Program-made: the position numbers and the translations under genes
The notes under the pieces: generated by a model
Told to the model about the DNA's origin: nothing
Databases searched by the model: none
What the model saw: the letters and a program-made list of their open reading frames with translations, nothing else
Shown here: positions 34,846-45,619 of the stretch, piece after piece
Position numbering within the stretch: the first letter of the stretch is position 1
How the letters are laid out: the number at the start of each line of letters is the position of its first letter
NCBI GenBank assembly: GCA_030077755.1
Contig: JAQJZZ010000002.1
Location: forward strand, 1-64,000
Direction: 5' to 3'
DNA: 64,000 bases
Source of the DNA: Filosporella fistucella
Taxonomy: Eukaryota; Ascomycota; Leotiomycetes; Helotiales

Positions 34846-35651
34846 ATGCAGTCAGATAAAGTCATCTTTTTCGACCTTGACAATACTCTTTTCGTCCACT
34901 ATCACTCCCTGCAGTCTGCAAAAGGATCTGTCCAGCAGCGGCATGAAAAGCTTAAAAGTTTCGATGTTCGGGATCTCGTCGAGAGGTCCAACGCTGCCCT
35001 GCAGATATCATATGATATGTATCTCAAAAGAAATCACATACGACGAAGCAGATGTACTAAAAGTTGAACTTTTTTTCATGGATATTGGCCTAAGCAAGCC
35101 AGACCCAGAAGAGATCAAGCAATTTCGCGACGAGTAAGTAATGATTATAAACATCTACAGTATTGAATTTCTCCGATTGACAAACTTTTTTTCCCAGATA
35201 CAAAACTTTTTACAAGTCAGCCCGAAGGGCAACACGTAGAAGTGTCGAGACACTGACCCGACTATGTTGACTTGGCTATTTTATCGCAATTTTGACAAAT
35301 GGGCAAATGGAAGAGCAGATAGCAAAAGTTGAAGCTATTGGTATTGGTCCCTTCGTCCACCGTGTGTTCACATCGGAGGAGGCCGGTATGGCCAAACCTG
35401 ATCCTCGAATCTTCGATTTCGCAATCAACGCTTTAGACACAAATCCCCCCCGATCTCACGTGTACGTGGTGGGCGACTCTGTCGACTCTGACATTAATGG
35501 AGCCTTGGGAGCAACTTTGCGCCCTGTTTTATACTCGCCGAAGGCACAAAATGCTGAAAGTCACCGTTTACTCTTTGGAGAAGAAGTTCCAGTCATCTGT
35601 CACACGAGCCAGCTGCTTTTTCCTTGGCCGCCAAGAATAATCAGCTTTTAA
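34846..35651 (+). pseudogene. HAD-superfamily hydrolase, broken by a frameshift and a stop
   Basis: Relic of a haloacid-dehalogenase-like hydrolase. Motif I is intact (FFDLDNTLF, nucleophile Asp), as are motif II (ILTNGQ) and the C-terminal VVGDSVDSDINGA. Two lesions: the A-run at 35026-35029 carries one extra base (removing one A gives YLKEITYDEAD), and TGA at 35268-35270 interrupts LTRLC/LGYF. An intron at 35134-35197 (GTAAGT...CCCAG) is still in phase. Both lesions are outside any plausible intron. It could be a true pseudogene, or one lesion could be an assembly error; two independent lesions favour decay. The relatives are fungal HAD hydrolases of about 240 aa; no substrate can be named. 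Confidence 0.75.
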
Positions 35652-36545
35652 TCAAACAAACAGGAGGCAATTTGGACTCACAGCTCCAACAGATATCGGG
35701 CCTGGAATGTAGCTGCGGCTCAACAATTAGTGGTCCTTTCTGAAAAATGGTTGTGGAAAACCACTAATCACTCCCGCTGCCCCAGAACCAATGTTGTCTG
35801 ATCTTTCATTCTGCGTTTCGGGTGCTTGCTAGATTAGATGACATTAAGGCAAGCAAAATAAATACCGGAGAAGGGATTAATGATTAGGAGGGGAATTTCC
35901 GTCATTTCACGGGAGGGTTCGTAACGCTTTGAGTCCTGCCACTGAACTCTGGCGAACCCTCATGTATGTAGCTTGGCCTTTTTGCCTCCAATTCGACACT
36001 TAAATACAAGTACATGCCTAGAAATCTTCAAGCTAGCAATGAGCTGACCACAGAGCAAATAAAGGATAAATGTTCCATACCAAATCATCGGGAAGACTTC
36101 AGCGATGGTAACAGTCTTAATTGAAACCCAAATGTAAAATAAGCCTCGCTCGCTGAATGCCATAGGAGTTAGATTAAGTTTGCAGTGGGATCCTGATTCT
36201 GCAACATGTCAATTGAAAATGTCAGTATGGTTGGATGGCTGGATTTCTCTCTGCATTGTCTCACATGACCGTGGCTTCACAATTGATTATCATGCATCCC
36301 ACTTATCATAGCATCGCCATCGTGCTCACCAATGGCGTTTTTGAAGCGAAGCCGACCAAAGCCTTTGGAGCTTGGGTCGCGGTGGGGAGAAGAAGCTCGG
36401 CCCGTAGCGACAACCTTCAAAATCCACCCCAAGTCAACAAAAGATATAAATCTCAACCACTTCTCCTCCCTCTTACCGTCTGGAAAATGACCGAGTAAGA
36501 CTCATGTAATATTACAGTACTCAGACTATTAGAATACCTGGCACG
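35652..36545. other. Intergenic, promoter of the D-lactate dehydrogenase gene
   Basis: 894 bp without a supported gene. The last part is the 5' region of the plus-strand dehydrogenase, with pyrimidine-rich stretches near 36460-36480. Confidence 0.5.
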
Positions 36546-38503
36546 ATGGTTCTACCTACGCGCATACCTTCTCGAGCTCTACTCTCCGCAGTTCGTACCT
36601 CGAAGCTATCTACTCCATATCTCCGAACTACTGGCACATCGATACGATGGGAGTCTACAGACAAGAGCCCCGCAGGCAATGGCCGGTCATTTAAAGGCCA
36701 ACTCTATGAGAGCACCGCACAGCGATTGGCAAAGGAACGCGCTGAGCAAGCTCGCTTCTCCAAGGAGAGATCTGTTGGCTCAGGTGGCAGGAATTTTGCG
36801 TTGACATTTGGTAGGCATTACTTCATTAATCAAGTATGGATAGCTCCAATTTCTAACCATTTATGCAGTCATACTCTCTGTAGCCTTTGGTGGTTACTAC
36901 CTAGGCTCGCTCTCCAATCCAGGTCCATCTCTTGCGTCGACAGTTCCACTAAATGCTACGAAACCACCGAAGCACAATGTCTCTGGCTCGAATATGGAGG
37001 CTGCATGGGCAGATTTTGTCGAGATTGTGGGGAAGGAAAATGTGTCAACACTGGAGACAGACTTGACACATCATGCTGGCAGCGACTGGAGTACACATAT
37101 CACCCCCGATGGGGAGCGTCCTTTCATGGTGGTTTATCCACGAAGCACGGAGGAAGTGAGCGAGATCATGAAAGTCTGCCATATCCGGAGGATACCAGTC
37201 ACAGGTTACAGCGGAGGTACAAGCTTAGAAGGACATTTTGCTCCAACACGAGGTGGTATCTGTGTCGACTTCGGCAAGATGGACAAGATACTGAAACTTC
37301 ACAAGGAAGATATGGATGTGGTGGTACAACCAGCAGTAGGCTGGGAACTACTCAATGAGGAGCTAGCCAAGGATAATCTCTTTTTCCCTCCTGACCCAGG
37401 ACCAGGCGCAATGATCGGTGGAATGGTTGGGACTGGATGCAGTGGCACCAATGCGTATCGATACGGAACTATGCGTGAATGGGTTTTGAGCTTAACAGTC
37501 GTCCTCGCCGATGGAACTATAATCAAAACTCGTCAAAGACCAAGAAAAAGCAGTGCTGGATACGATTTGACGAAGATTTTTATCGGCAGTGAAGGAACAC
37601 TTGGACTTGTCACCGAGGCTACCCTGAAAGTTACCACAAAACCAAACACCACGAGTGTCGCTGTATGCAGTTTTGGAAGTGTAAGACAGGCAGCAGACTG
37701 TGTCGCAAAGGTGGTCAGCGAGGGCGTGCCTATCGCTGCCATTGAGATCTTGGATGATGTTCAAATGAAGTGTATCAACGCTGCTGGAATGACTGCCAAG
37801 GAATGGACAGAAGCACCAACCCTTTTCTTCAAATTTGCCGGTACGCCCAATGCGGTGAAGGAACAGATTGGCATAGTTCAGAAGCTTGCCAAAGCCACAG
37901 GTAGCAAGACTTTCGAATTCGCGAAAACCCCTACAGAGCAGGCCGAGTTATGGAGTGCGAGGAAGGAGGCCTTATGGTCTGTCATGGCAATGCGCGAGAA
38001 TGATAGCGACCATGTATGGACTGGTGACGTCGCTGTGCCCATCAGCAGATTGCCAGACATAATCGACGAGACTAAAGCGGATATTGCAAAGAGTGGAATG
38101 TTCGCTGCAATCGTTGGGCATGTCGGTGACGGCAACTTTCATAGTGAGTATTGACTTGATATATAGTGTCGCCTCTAACAATACCAGCTATCATGCTTTA
38201 CAACGACTCTCAACGGAAGGAGGCTGAGGAACTTGTACATCGAATGGTGAAGAGAGCGGTGGAAATGGAGGGTACTGTCACGGGCGAGCATGGCGTGGGG
38301 CTGGTGAAGAGAGATTATTTGAATCACGAATTGGGTGAGACCACTGTTGATGCTATGAGAAAGGTGAGCTACCAAGTGTTTGGGTCAATGGAGAAAGCTA
38401 ATTCCCTCAGCTCAAACTGGCCTTCGATCCTCTGTGTTTGTTGAACTGTGATAAGGTTGTACGAGTAGAGAAGCCCAAGGCTGGTGAGGTATCCGAATGG
38501 TAA
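36546..38503 (+). CDS. DLD1: D-lactate dehydrogenase (cytochrome), mitochondrial
   Basis: Oxidises D-lactate to pyruvate and passes electrons to cytochrome c. 602 aa with a basic, Ser/Arg-rich mitochondrial presequence (MVLPTRIPSRALLSAVRTS), an inner-membrane anchor (VILSVAFGGYYLG), the FAD-binding PCMH domain (VVYPRSTEEVSEIM, TGYSGGTSLEGH, DPGPGAMIGGMVGTGCSG, SSAGYDLTKIFIGSEGTLG), and the C-terminal oxidase domain with HVGDGNFH, GEHGVG and FDP...NCDK. Four exons: 36546-36810, 36869-38143, 38188-38363, 38411-38503; phases agree and intron 2 splits the codon after NFH. The symbol follows the yeast orthologue. Nothing odd. Confidence 0.93.
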
Positions 38504-38825
38504 AATACACATGTTACAACCACCTAAGTACTGCTGGGGTGACCATGGGAACCCGGCATTGGCTGGTCGCTGGAGAGCACTGGCCCGTAGTGAAATACTA
38601 GTAAGTATGTGGTATTGTCCAGCCTACACAAGTGTTGTTGGAAATTTCCAGGCTTTTGTCACCATGATTTACATGCTTTTGGGCACTTTCATTACTTCCA
38701 TCTTCATTGTGTGGGTTTCATTGGCGAGCGCCGTATACTAAAATTATCATTTCTGTCCAAGCTTAACTTCCACCTATGAACAATTATTCAACGAACTTCC
38801 GCCGTCTCCTGATTCAATATTACTA
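38504..38825. other. Convergent intergenic, no gene seen
   Basis: 322 bp between the stops of the dehydrogenase and the minus-strand gene that follows. Confidence 0.5.
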
Positions 38826-39593
38826 TTATATCCACTGCCTAGTCGCAGCTTTTCGCTCTGCCCGTTCCGCGTCTGTGTTCAGTTCCGTTTTCGTAATGTC
38901 AGTTGATTTCTCAGTGCTCTCGGCCCGGATATCGCGTGGAGATCCACTACCGTTTTCCAAAGCATAATGTGGTATCTCAACGTTCTTTGGGACAGCTCCC
39001 TCTTGGGTATGGACCTCCATAAGCAAGGCAAATATCGCCTGCCCTTCCAGGCCGAGCCATGAATTCCACTGTTTCCAATCCTTCAAATACAAGTTTGGAC
39101 CCCAACCTTTGAACTGTTGTGCGAGATCGAGTGCCTCATTTGGTGACTTTCCACCATATACTATGAGAACCTCGGCGAGCCACGTCCTGCACTGAGCATT
39201 GCTCCACCCTAATGAAATTAGATCTGGGAAATTGTACATCAAACAGGTCCACTTACGCCAAAGAGGTGTGGATGTCGCTGTAATTCGTTCAGCGATGGGC
39301 GATCGCGGGTTTGACAAGAGCGATAATTCATCGTTTGCCTGTTCTTTGGAATATATGGAGGGGATTGTAGTCCATTGTCTGCTGTCCTGCATTGGTCTGT
39401 GTATCTGTCGTTCTACTCCTTCATCTCGTAGTGCGGGGTGTATGGGTAATGGTGGGGGTGGACCAGGGTTCTTGTATGTTCTGGCTGGATTTACAACAGC
39501 ATCCTTCAGTGTCTCATATGGTGGTGGCGCTGAGAGAATTTTAATTCCATTTTCGTTCTTTGCGGATCTTGACCGCGAGCAGCACTGGCCCAT
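38826..39593 (-). CDS. Unknown protein with MGxCC lipid-anchor-like N terminus
   Basis: 239 aa in two exons (39257-39593, 38826-39208). The 48-bp intron 39209-39256 (GTAAGT...ATTAG) is in frame, so retention would insert 16 residues. The protein starts MGQCCSRSRS, a pattern expected for N-myristoylation of Gly2 with palmitoylation of Cys4/Cys5. This suggests membrane attachment. Then come a Pro-rich stretch (NPGPPPPLPIHP) and a middle region with Trp-rich helices (WSNAQCRTWLAEVLI, YGGKSPNEALDLAQQFKGWG, LKDWKQWNSWLG). I do not recognise the family. The start ATG follows directly after a TTACAG word, so a 5' UTR intron is possible. An upstream out-of-frame ATG at 39718 opens a 70-codon frame overlapping the start. 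Confidence 0.65.
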   Translation of the reverse strand: MGQCCSRSRSAKNENGIKILSAPPPYETLKDAVVNPARTYKNPGPPPPLPIHPALRDEGVERQIHRPMQDSRQWTTIPSIYSKEQANDELSLLSNPRSPIAERITATSTPLWRKWTCLMYNFPDLISLGWSNAQCRTWLAEVLIVYGGKSPNEALDLAQQFKGWGPNLYLKDWKQWNSWLGLEGQAIFALLMEVHTQEGAVPKNVEIPHYALENGSGSPRDIRAESTEKSTDITKTELNTDAERAERKAATRQWI

Positions 39594-40390
39594 CCTGTAA
39601 GTGGAAGGCTATGAGGATCCAACGCTTGGGACTTTGCCATTGATATATTTGGTAATTTGTCTTCTCCTTCTTCGAGCGCTTGACATGCGACTATCAGTGT
39701 GTCATTGTTATTAGACATGGCATAATGTCTGGGTCTCGTGAAGACTTCCCGTGTCTGAGTTCTATGGTTTCTGGCTCCCCTTAATTAAATTCACGTGATT
39801 TTGATTGAAATCTGCCTGCGCAACTAATATTGCCAATAACCATCAGGTTGACTCCCGCAACACAGAAATCCATTTAATATATTGCCTATTCATTTCCCAG
39901 CTTTTTCTGTTTCAGAACTCAGTTCCAACATCGAGAGTTGATTTTGAAAGGCAAAATCGAATTTTGAACTGCCAATCTTAGTTCCCTTTTATAGCCTAAA
40001 CCGTATGAAATTCCAAGCTTAACATAGATCCGTTATGGGAGGTTCAAATTTCCTATATCACAGAATCAAGCCCATTGGGAATTCAAGCTTCTCGAACTCA
40101 ACGCTTTCTAAATTCATGCTCAACTTTTCTGGTGTACATTTGAAAATCAATATCAACGCGTTAGCAACAATGTGCCTAGGAACTCGAAGCTCATCCCGGG
40201 GGATCCAACTCGAAGACCGCAAAACTCCTACAATAGCGCAGAAAGAATTTTCATGAAAAGTCAACGTAAAATCAACGCCAAACCCCATGCGAAACCCAAG
40301 GCAACTTCGAGGTGAAATCCAGTATTGAAATCAACCAAAAAAATCAATGATATCGTACAAGCGCCTCGCTACACCTGGATCGACTCCTTC
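39594..40390. other. Intergenic with a duplicated 3' flank
   Basis: No gene. Bases 40099-40159 resemble 42299-42355: both carry AACGCTTTCTAAA, CTTTTCTG-TGTACA and AAAATCAA. These are the downstream flanks of the two tandem genes that follow, so the duplication reaches beyond the coding regions. A CACGTG box is near 39793. Confidence 0.55.
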
Positions 40391-41305
40391 TCACGATTCT
40401 CTACCTTTGCCTTTCGTTGCACCTTGGGCGCTAGAACCAGCGACCTGGGCTGCTATTTCTTCATCCTTCATGAAACTGCCCCTGACACAGCCTGACGGTG
40501 GGGGATCTCTTTTGTCTCTCTCCGCGGCTTGGGCGATGCGGTTGTTCCATTTTTGTCTTCCAATTCCATTTACATCAGTCAGCCAGCTATACGCGTCATC
40601 CAATGTCATTGATTCTTCGGTAACAGCTTGGTGGTTTGGTTTTGACATTTCCTTAGCCCAATCGAATTTGATACCTTCGGCCTTGAGACTTCTGTGTATT
40701 TGGTTGATCTTGTTTTCTGTCCATCCTTCTGTGGGGTTGTTTGAATCGTGTTTGTAGTTAGCCAAAAAGTCTCTCACTATGAAGCTAAAGCTGGCGCCGC
40801 TTAGCTTTTCCAGCGGAGCAGCATTCATACTAGATTGTCCCCGCATTCTACTCTCTGAGGTCTCTCCGACAACGGCTGGATGGTTTCTTTGTTGACCAGC
40901 CCGTTGGTGCTGTGGCCTTCTTGAATTACTTGGTCCAGCTGGGGCATTTCTTGGAGCTTGACCACTGCCAGGGGAAAAACTCTGCATAGAAGCGCCAGCA
41001 CTGGCTTGCCCACGGCCAGTTCCACGGCCAGTTCCACGGCCACGTCCCTGGCCACGTCCCCGAGGCTGTCCTTGCGCCGGTCCCGAGGGTATGCCTGTTT
41101 GAGTTCGAGTGCCTCCAGCTGGTGTATTGGATGCCGTGCTGCTGCCTCCAACCGCTGCTGGTTGACCCATGGACGAACTTACCACGGGTGGGGATGGTTG
41201 GAACATATCCGCATTCGCCACGTGAGCTGGCTGGGTGGTTTTGCCCTCGTGTTTGCCTGGGGTATTACCAGGGTTTCCACCACCTTGGCCTGCACTGCTT
41301 GACAT
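40391..41305 (-). CDS. Unnamed tandem family, member A (Arg-Gly-rich)
   Basis: 304 aa, single exon from ATG 41305. The first half is disordered, rich in Gly, Ser, Pro and Gln, with an RGG-like tract (PRGRGQGRGRGTGRG) encoded by short DNA repeats near 41010-41075. The second half holds a small domain (residues about 170-270): FIVRDFLANYKHDSNNP, GIKFDWAKEM, DDAYSWLTDVNG. Member B, 1.2 kb upstream in the same orientation, has matching landmarks (NFLEYNSQTP, NGKLFQEWLTGTDG). I do not recognise the family. RGG tracts often bind RNA, but no RNA-binding domain is visible. Confidence 0.65.
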   Translation of the reverse strand: MSSSAGQGGGNPGNTPGKHEGKTTQPAHVANADMFQPSPPVVSSSMGQPAAVGGSSTASNTPAGGTRTQTGIPSGPAQGQPRGRGQGRGRGTGRGTGRGQASAGASMQSFSPGSGQAPRNAPAGPSNSRRPQHQRAGQQRNHPAVVGETSESRMRGQSSMNAAPLEKLSGASFSFIVRDFLANYKHDSNNPTEGWTENKINQIHRSLKAEGIKFDWAKEMSKPNHQAVTEESMTLDDAYSWLTDVNGIGRQKWNNRIAQAAERDKRDPPPSGCVRGSFMKDEEIAAQVAGSSAQGATKGKGRES

Positions 41306-42508
41306 GATGATGAGATCCTTCTGACTATTTTGAAGAATCGAGACGATGGAATATGTTCTATTACTTGCGATATGATTGTGGCTGCAAGAATGAATGATAA
41401 CCTTGTATTATGACTCGAAGCTTGATACGAGGCAGTATGTGAAAGAATTAGCTGTTGAATATGATGTTGATGATTGAAATTAAGAAACAGAGACGGGTGG
41501 GTGCAAGTATTTATAACCTGCAGTATCATGTATATTACAGAAGTTGTGAATCATATCGAATATTTATTTAGTGAATAGAAATGGTAATATATTGTTATGA
41601 ATTACAAGCGTGGAAGAAAGAATCTAGCCCATTGAATCACAAGGATAGAATGTAGAATGTTGTCCACCTGCCATGTTGATTCACGTATCATTGTGTTCCT
41701 CTGATGAAGTCTAGCGATTACTAAGGACTTGAAGGACGACATAAAAGGTGATTATTTTCAAGGGCTAAACATCGCGAGTTTCTTTTGCAAAATATAGAAG
41801 TGAGATTCTGCTGTGGGCCCTCATATAGCATCAATTGCTTCTATCAATTCGATGCTTCCAACCCAGAGCACCTCCCTCGAGAGCGTTGAGAACTAAGTGG
41901 TGCTCCGCGAGCTTATTCACCCAGTTATTCACCCAGTTATTCACCCAGTTATTCACCCAAGTAGAAACAGGATTCAAGGAGGCAAATTATATCTCTTGAC
42001 GAAAACTCTCTCAGATTTTCTAGTAATACAGTATCAGGTATGCTACTGCTACCCCGAGACTTCCAGTGAATCACTCTCTAGGACATCTTTTCTGGTCATC
42101 ATCATCGCTCGTTCGAGTGCTTTGATGCTAATTGAGTAGCAACCTCTTTGAATTCTAATCATAATACAGAAATACTTCCCAATATACGTGTGCTTTCCCC
42201 TTTTGAACTCTCAGCTTAATATCGACTTTTGGTTTTTTGGGAACTCTACTGATTGAAACTAGAGCTCGATACTACTGTCAACGTAAAACTTATGAAACCA
42301 ACGCTTTCTAAAGTAACACTAGGCTTTTCTGATGTACAGATGTAAAATCAACGCTCGCAAAGGGGCATATTTGATCCAAAGACAACGCGATATTTCACAC
42401 ACAAACTTGCAAAGTCAGACTCAATCCATGAAAAGGAAAGCCAGTATAATCATCGCTAATAATCTCACAATTCTCCACTCGGCTTTCCTTTACTGGGGCA
42501 TCACCAAT
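41306..42508. other. Promoter of member A and 3' flank of member B
   Basis: Carries TATAAATACTTGCAC (minus strand, 41501-41515) about 200 bp upstream of member A, matching TATAAATACTTCGCAC upstream of member B. A perfect 12-bp tandem repeat is at 41913-41960, and the duplicated 3' flank of member B at 42299-42355. No coding frame is supported. Confidence 0.6.
41913..41960. repeat. 12-bp tandem repeat, four copies
   Basis: TTATTCACCCAG is repeated three times exactly and a fourth time with a final A in place of G. It lies between the two tandem genes in non-coding DNA; likely a minisatellite. Confidence 0.9.
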
Positions 42509-43510
42509 CTAAGTTCGTCGCTCTGCTCTCCCTTTCCCTTTTCCGAGGTCGTTTTTATCCAAATAATTCCACTCCAAATCGCCACTAGCCTTATGTGTAT
42601 CGCTAGTTTTACTTTGATTGGTTGTCACACGCTTCATTTGAGCTGGACCAGCTGTTCCAACGCTGCCTTCAGTTCTTTGTCTCTCCTCTTCAATTTTCGC
42701 CTTCGCTTCAGTCTCCCTCTTTTGTAGCTCAGATCTCTCTCCCGTGATCTCATCTTGGAGTTTTTTCAGGCAAACCCTTCCGTCGGTGCCAGTCAGCCAT
42801 TCTTGGAATAGTTTGCCGTTCGGTATTTTAGCCCACTTGTTTTTTGCGGTGCCCTTCTGCTCGTGGAATTTCATCCATAGACCATTGTCCCTGGTCAAGT
42901 TGAGCATACTGGGATGTTTGAAGGCACGATTGATATCCCTTTCTGGTGTTTGAGAATTGTACTCGAGGAAATTATCCATATCGGCTTCTTCCCACATCTT
43001 CAAGAGAGGACTTTTATATAGTTCAGGCGGGATAATCACTCGAGATGCAGTAATTATCGCTCCAGACACCTTTGGTGCTGCGGTTTGAGGTGGTTTACTG
43101 GCATGAGCGCTTTGCTGAGGAATGGAACTTGGTCCGGTACTGCCTCCTTGCGGGCGAAGCCGAGTCTGGATCTCAGAGACGAGCAGTTGTGGTGGTCTTG
43201 GTAATACTTGTATCGATCTTGGTCCGCGTGGAGGCCCTTCCAAACGTTGATCCCGCGCAGATGATGGACTCGATGCAACGATTTTATCAGTACTCGTTGC
43301 GTGGTTTTGTCTGCCACTGTGTCCAGAGTGTGCTTCTGCTGAACCCGGAGCTACAGATCTCCCACTCGGAGTTGCTGTGGTAGAGCTCACTACTAAGGGA
43401 GCATATCTCATGTGTGAATCCACCACGATGGGAGAGGCTTCCACTGGATTTCCTTTTTCTTCTTCTTCCTTTTGTGAGTGCTTACCAGCTTTGCCTGTAT
43501 TACCTGACAT
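42509..43510 (-). CDS. Unnamed tandem family, member B
   Basis: 333 aa, single exon from ATG 43510 (the open frame upstream has only a non-ATG start). Disordered N-terminal half rich in Ser, Pro, Gln and Thr, then a helical domain at about 165-260 (LYKSPLLKMWEEADMDNFLE, RDINRAFKHPSML, NGLWMKFHEQKG, KLFQEWLTGTDGR) and a charged coiled-coil-like segment (ITGERSELQKRETEAKAKIEE). It lacks the RG tract of member A. The common domain, same strand, matching TATA element and matching 3' flank show a tandem duplication followed by fast divergence. Function unknown. Confidence 0.65.
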   Translation of the reverse strand: MSGNTGKAGKHSQKEEEEKGNPVEASPIVVDSHMRYAPLVVSSTTATPSGRSVAPGSAEAHSGHSGRQNHATSTDKIVASSPSSARDQRLEGPPRGPRSIQVLPRPPQLLVSEIQTRLRPQGGSTGPSSIPQQSAHASKPPQTAAPKVSGAIITASRVIIPPELYKSPLLKMWEEADMDNFLEYNSQTPERDINRAFKHPSMLNLTRDNGLWMKFHEQKGTAKNKWAKIPNGKLFQEWLTGTDGRVCLKKLQDEITGERSELQKRETEAKAKIEEERQRTEGSVGTAGPAQMKRVTTNQSKTSDTHKASGDLEWNYLDKNDLGKGKGRAERRT

Positions 43511-44140
43511 GGTGACACTAAGCCTCAAGATGTTCCTCAAGTATTTGGACCTCGTAGTATCTTTGCTTGAAGTGAGATTACTCGTTGATGATGAACGAAG
43601 GTAGGAACGTATGAGGGATGGTGCATTGGTGCGAAGTATTTATAGTTTTCTGATGGTATACGATGGAAGTGAATCATAACGGACTCGATTCAAATTGATT
43701 GTATCTAATATTTTTTTGATGATTCATATTGACCTAGAGTCTTAGACCCGCCTTCACTTCAGCATTCTAAAATCCGAGCCTAATTCGTATATCATACAAA
43801 ATTGAGGTCATTAGAGTATTGCCATCGCTGCGATGTCAGTTTGTGTTACTCGTGGACCTGTTTAGTTTTGTGCAACCGTATAATATGCAAGGTTTCTTGG
43901 GATGTAAGAATCATGAACTAACTCATCTCCTCAGACTTCAGAGACATGGACAACTTTCCACCCAACATCAGCTACAATATGCCATGGCTATTGTTCAATG
44001 CGGTGCTGTTGGGTGGAATATAATATATATTTCCGTGGCATATTCTGGCACGCATTTGTAGAACAATGAGATGGCTTTAACTTCAACCCAAGCATGATAC
44101 AAAAACGGGAGGAAATTCTCAAGTTCGCTACCAAGTTTGT
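43511..44140. other. Promoter of member B, intergenic
   Basis: TATAAATACTTCGCAC (minus strand, 43629-43644) lies about 130 bp upstream of member B. The rest is AT-rich 3' flank of the next minus-strand gene's stop; no gene seen. Confidence 0.5.
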
Positions 44141-45619
44141 TTATTTGGTTTCTTTCAACCTTTTCATTAGCATCTCCACCAAAGGTGCAATTGATCCTTC
44201 GATATCTTTCCTCAATTCAGTCTCGAGCACACCCTTCCCAGCCGTCATGATCATCCTCTCGGGTGCAGATTTAGCAAGATACGGCAGGACTCTACTTTTA
44301 TGAGCGGAACGAAAGAGCCTCATTTGTTTCGCAATCCCCAACAATTCATCCTCAATTTCCTTGCTTAACGGCTCGCTAATTGCAGACCTAAAGCTATGTT
44401 GGCGAACACTATCTCGAAACATCCGCTGACGCCGAGGCATATATCGAAGACTTTCATCTGCACTGAGGTATGGTTCTAGTCCAAGGAAAGCATCGATAAC
44501 CTGGAAGAATAACAACTGGTTCCCGGACAGGCCTTCATACTTGACATGCTCTCCAGTCAGCGCATCGATTGTTTGCAGTCCCCATCCTTGGAATCCTTGA
44601 GTATACTGCATCCAGACGACTTTGGACACTTTTTCCTCGATCATTGTCTCGAAGTAGGATTTGAGTACATCACGAACGAGGACGTTGATTCGAATAACCG
44701 TGGCGAGAACAGCATTCAAGTCTCCAATTAAACGCTCAGAGTAACATTGGACTACCAAGTAATAGATTTCCAGGGCTTGAGCTTCAACTGCCGGGAAGAT
44801 ATGAGCGAAGTGGTATTCTGTCGACGTGATAATAGCGGGCATTCCAGAGTTCACAGGATATACCAATTGCTCTCTATCATCAAAGTTACACAAATAATTA
44901 CTCGTGATATTGCCTCCTGAAGAATCAATCCCGTATCGCTCCTGCAAAAACCTCCAGGGAGTGTTCAACTCGATAGGAAATTCAACCCACAACTCCTCTT
45001 GTGCGCTTTTGACAATTGGAATAGTACCCCAGCTGTAAATACTTTAGCACATCCTGACGAGGACTTAATGGTAATCTTACCGGAAAGCATGCCGGAGACA
45101 TGCAATGCATGCAAAAAATCCGTTCCAGACGTCGCCGTTCAACTTGGATTGTCCTTCGTCCGCTAGCGTACTCCTCACCATGTCTAAGTTGACCCGTTCA
45201 CAGAGAAGCTTCGTCATGGTGACTCTGAAATTGATGCAGCGTTCGATACTGATAGCTATCTCTGTGGTCACATCCTGGGAAGATAGAAATGGCACAACTT
45301 CCAAGTATATGTGATGAAATGGTTGAAGTGATGGTGGCCAGGCATTTCCATACTTGGCTCGAGGTGGCCAACTCCCAGCACCATCCTCGTCAATTAGTTC
45401 CTTCAGACAAAGAGCAGTTGCATGTCGTGCTGGAAGTGTGTGATCTCGGCTGAAAGGTATTTGTAGAAGACGAAAACTTTCCCGCCAGGTATCACGCCAA
45501 TACTGAGTGCCTCTGTACAATCCCAAGTGGATGATAAGTAGTAGGAAGATGGCGGCGAGTGATGCGATAGCTCCTAGCAAACAATACCATCCATTGGATT
45601 TCATCAAAGGGCTACACAT
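44141..45619 (-). CDS. Indoleamine 2,3-dioxygenase-like protein with N-terminal membrane anchor
   Basis: 476 aa in two exons (45081-45619, 44141-45032) joined by a 48-bp intron (GTAAGA...TTACAG). An N-terminal hydrophobic helix (GWYCLLGAIASLAAIFLLLII) precedes an IDO-like domain. Supporting landmarks: YEGLSGNQLLFFQVIDAFLGL, resembling the IDO core motif with Ser-Gly and DA(F/L)LG; RYMPRRQRMF; and near the end RSAHKSRVLPYL with a candidate haem-ligand His, followed by a Gly-rich TAGKG. IDO enzymes open the indole ring of tryptophan using haem. The sequence is divergent, so activity is uncertain, and a membrane anchor is not usual for this family. Confidence 0.65.

Noticed and set aside
35020..35035. 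An intron explaining the HAD frameshift
   Set aside because: No donor and acceptor of usable spacing surround the A-run; a one-base insertion is simpler.
39506..39718. 70-codon frame upstream of and overlapping the MGQCC gene
   Set aside because: No acceptable donor links it to the main frame and it has no domain. Treated as a possible uORF, not a gene.
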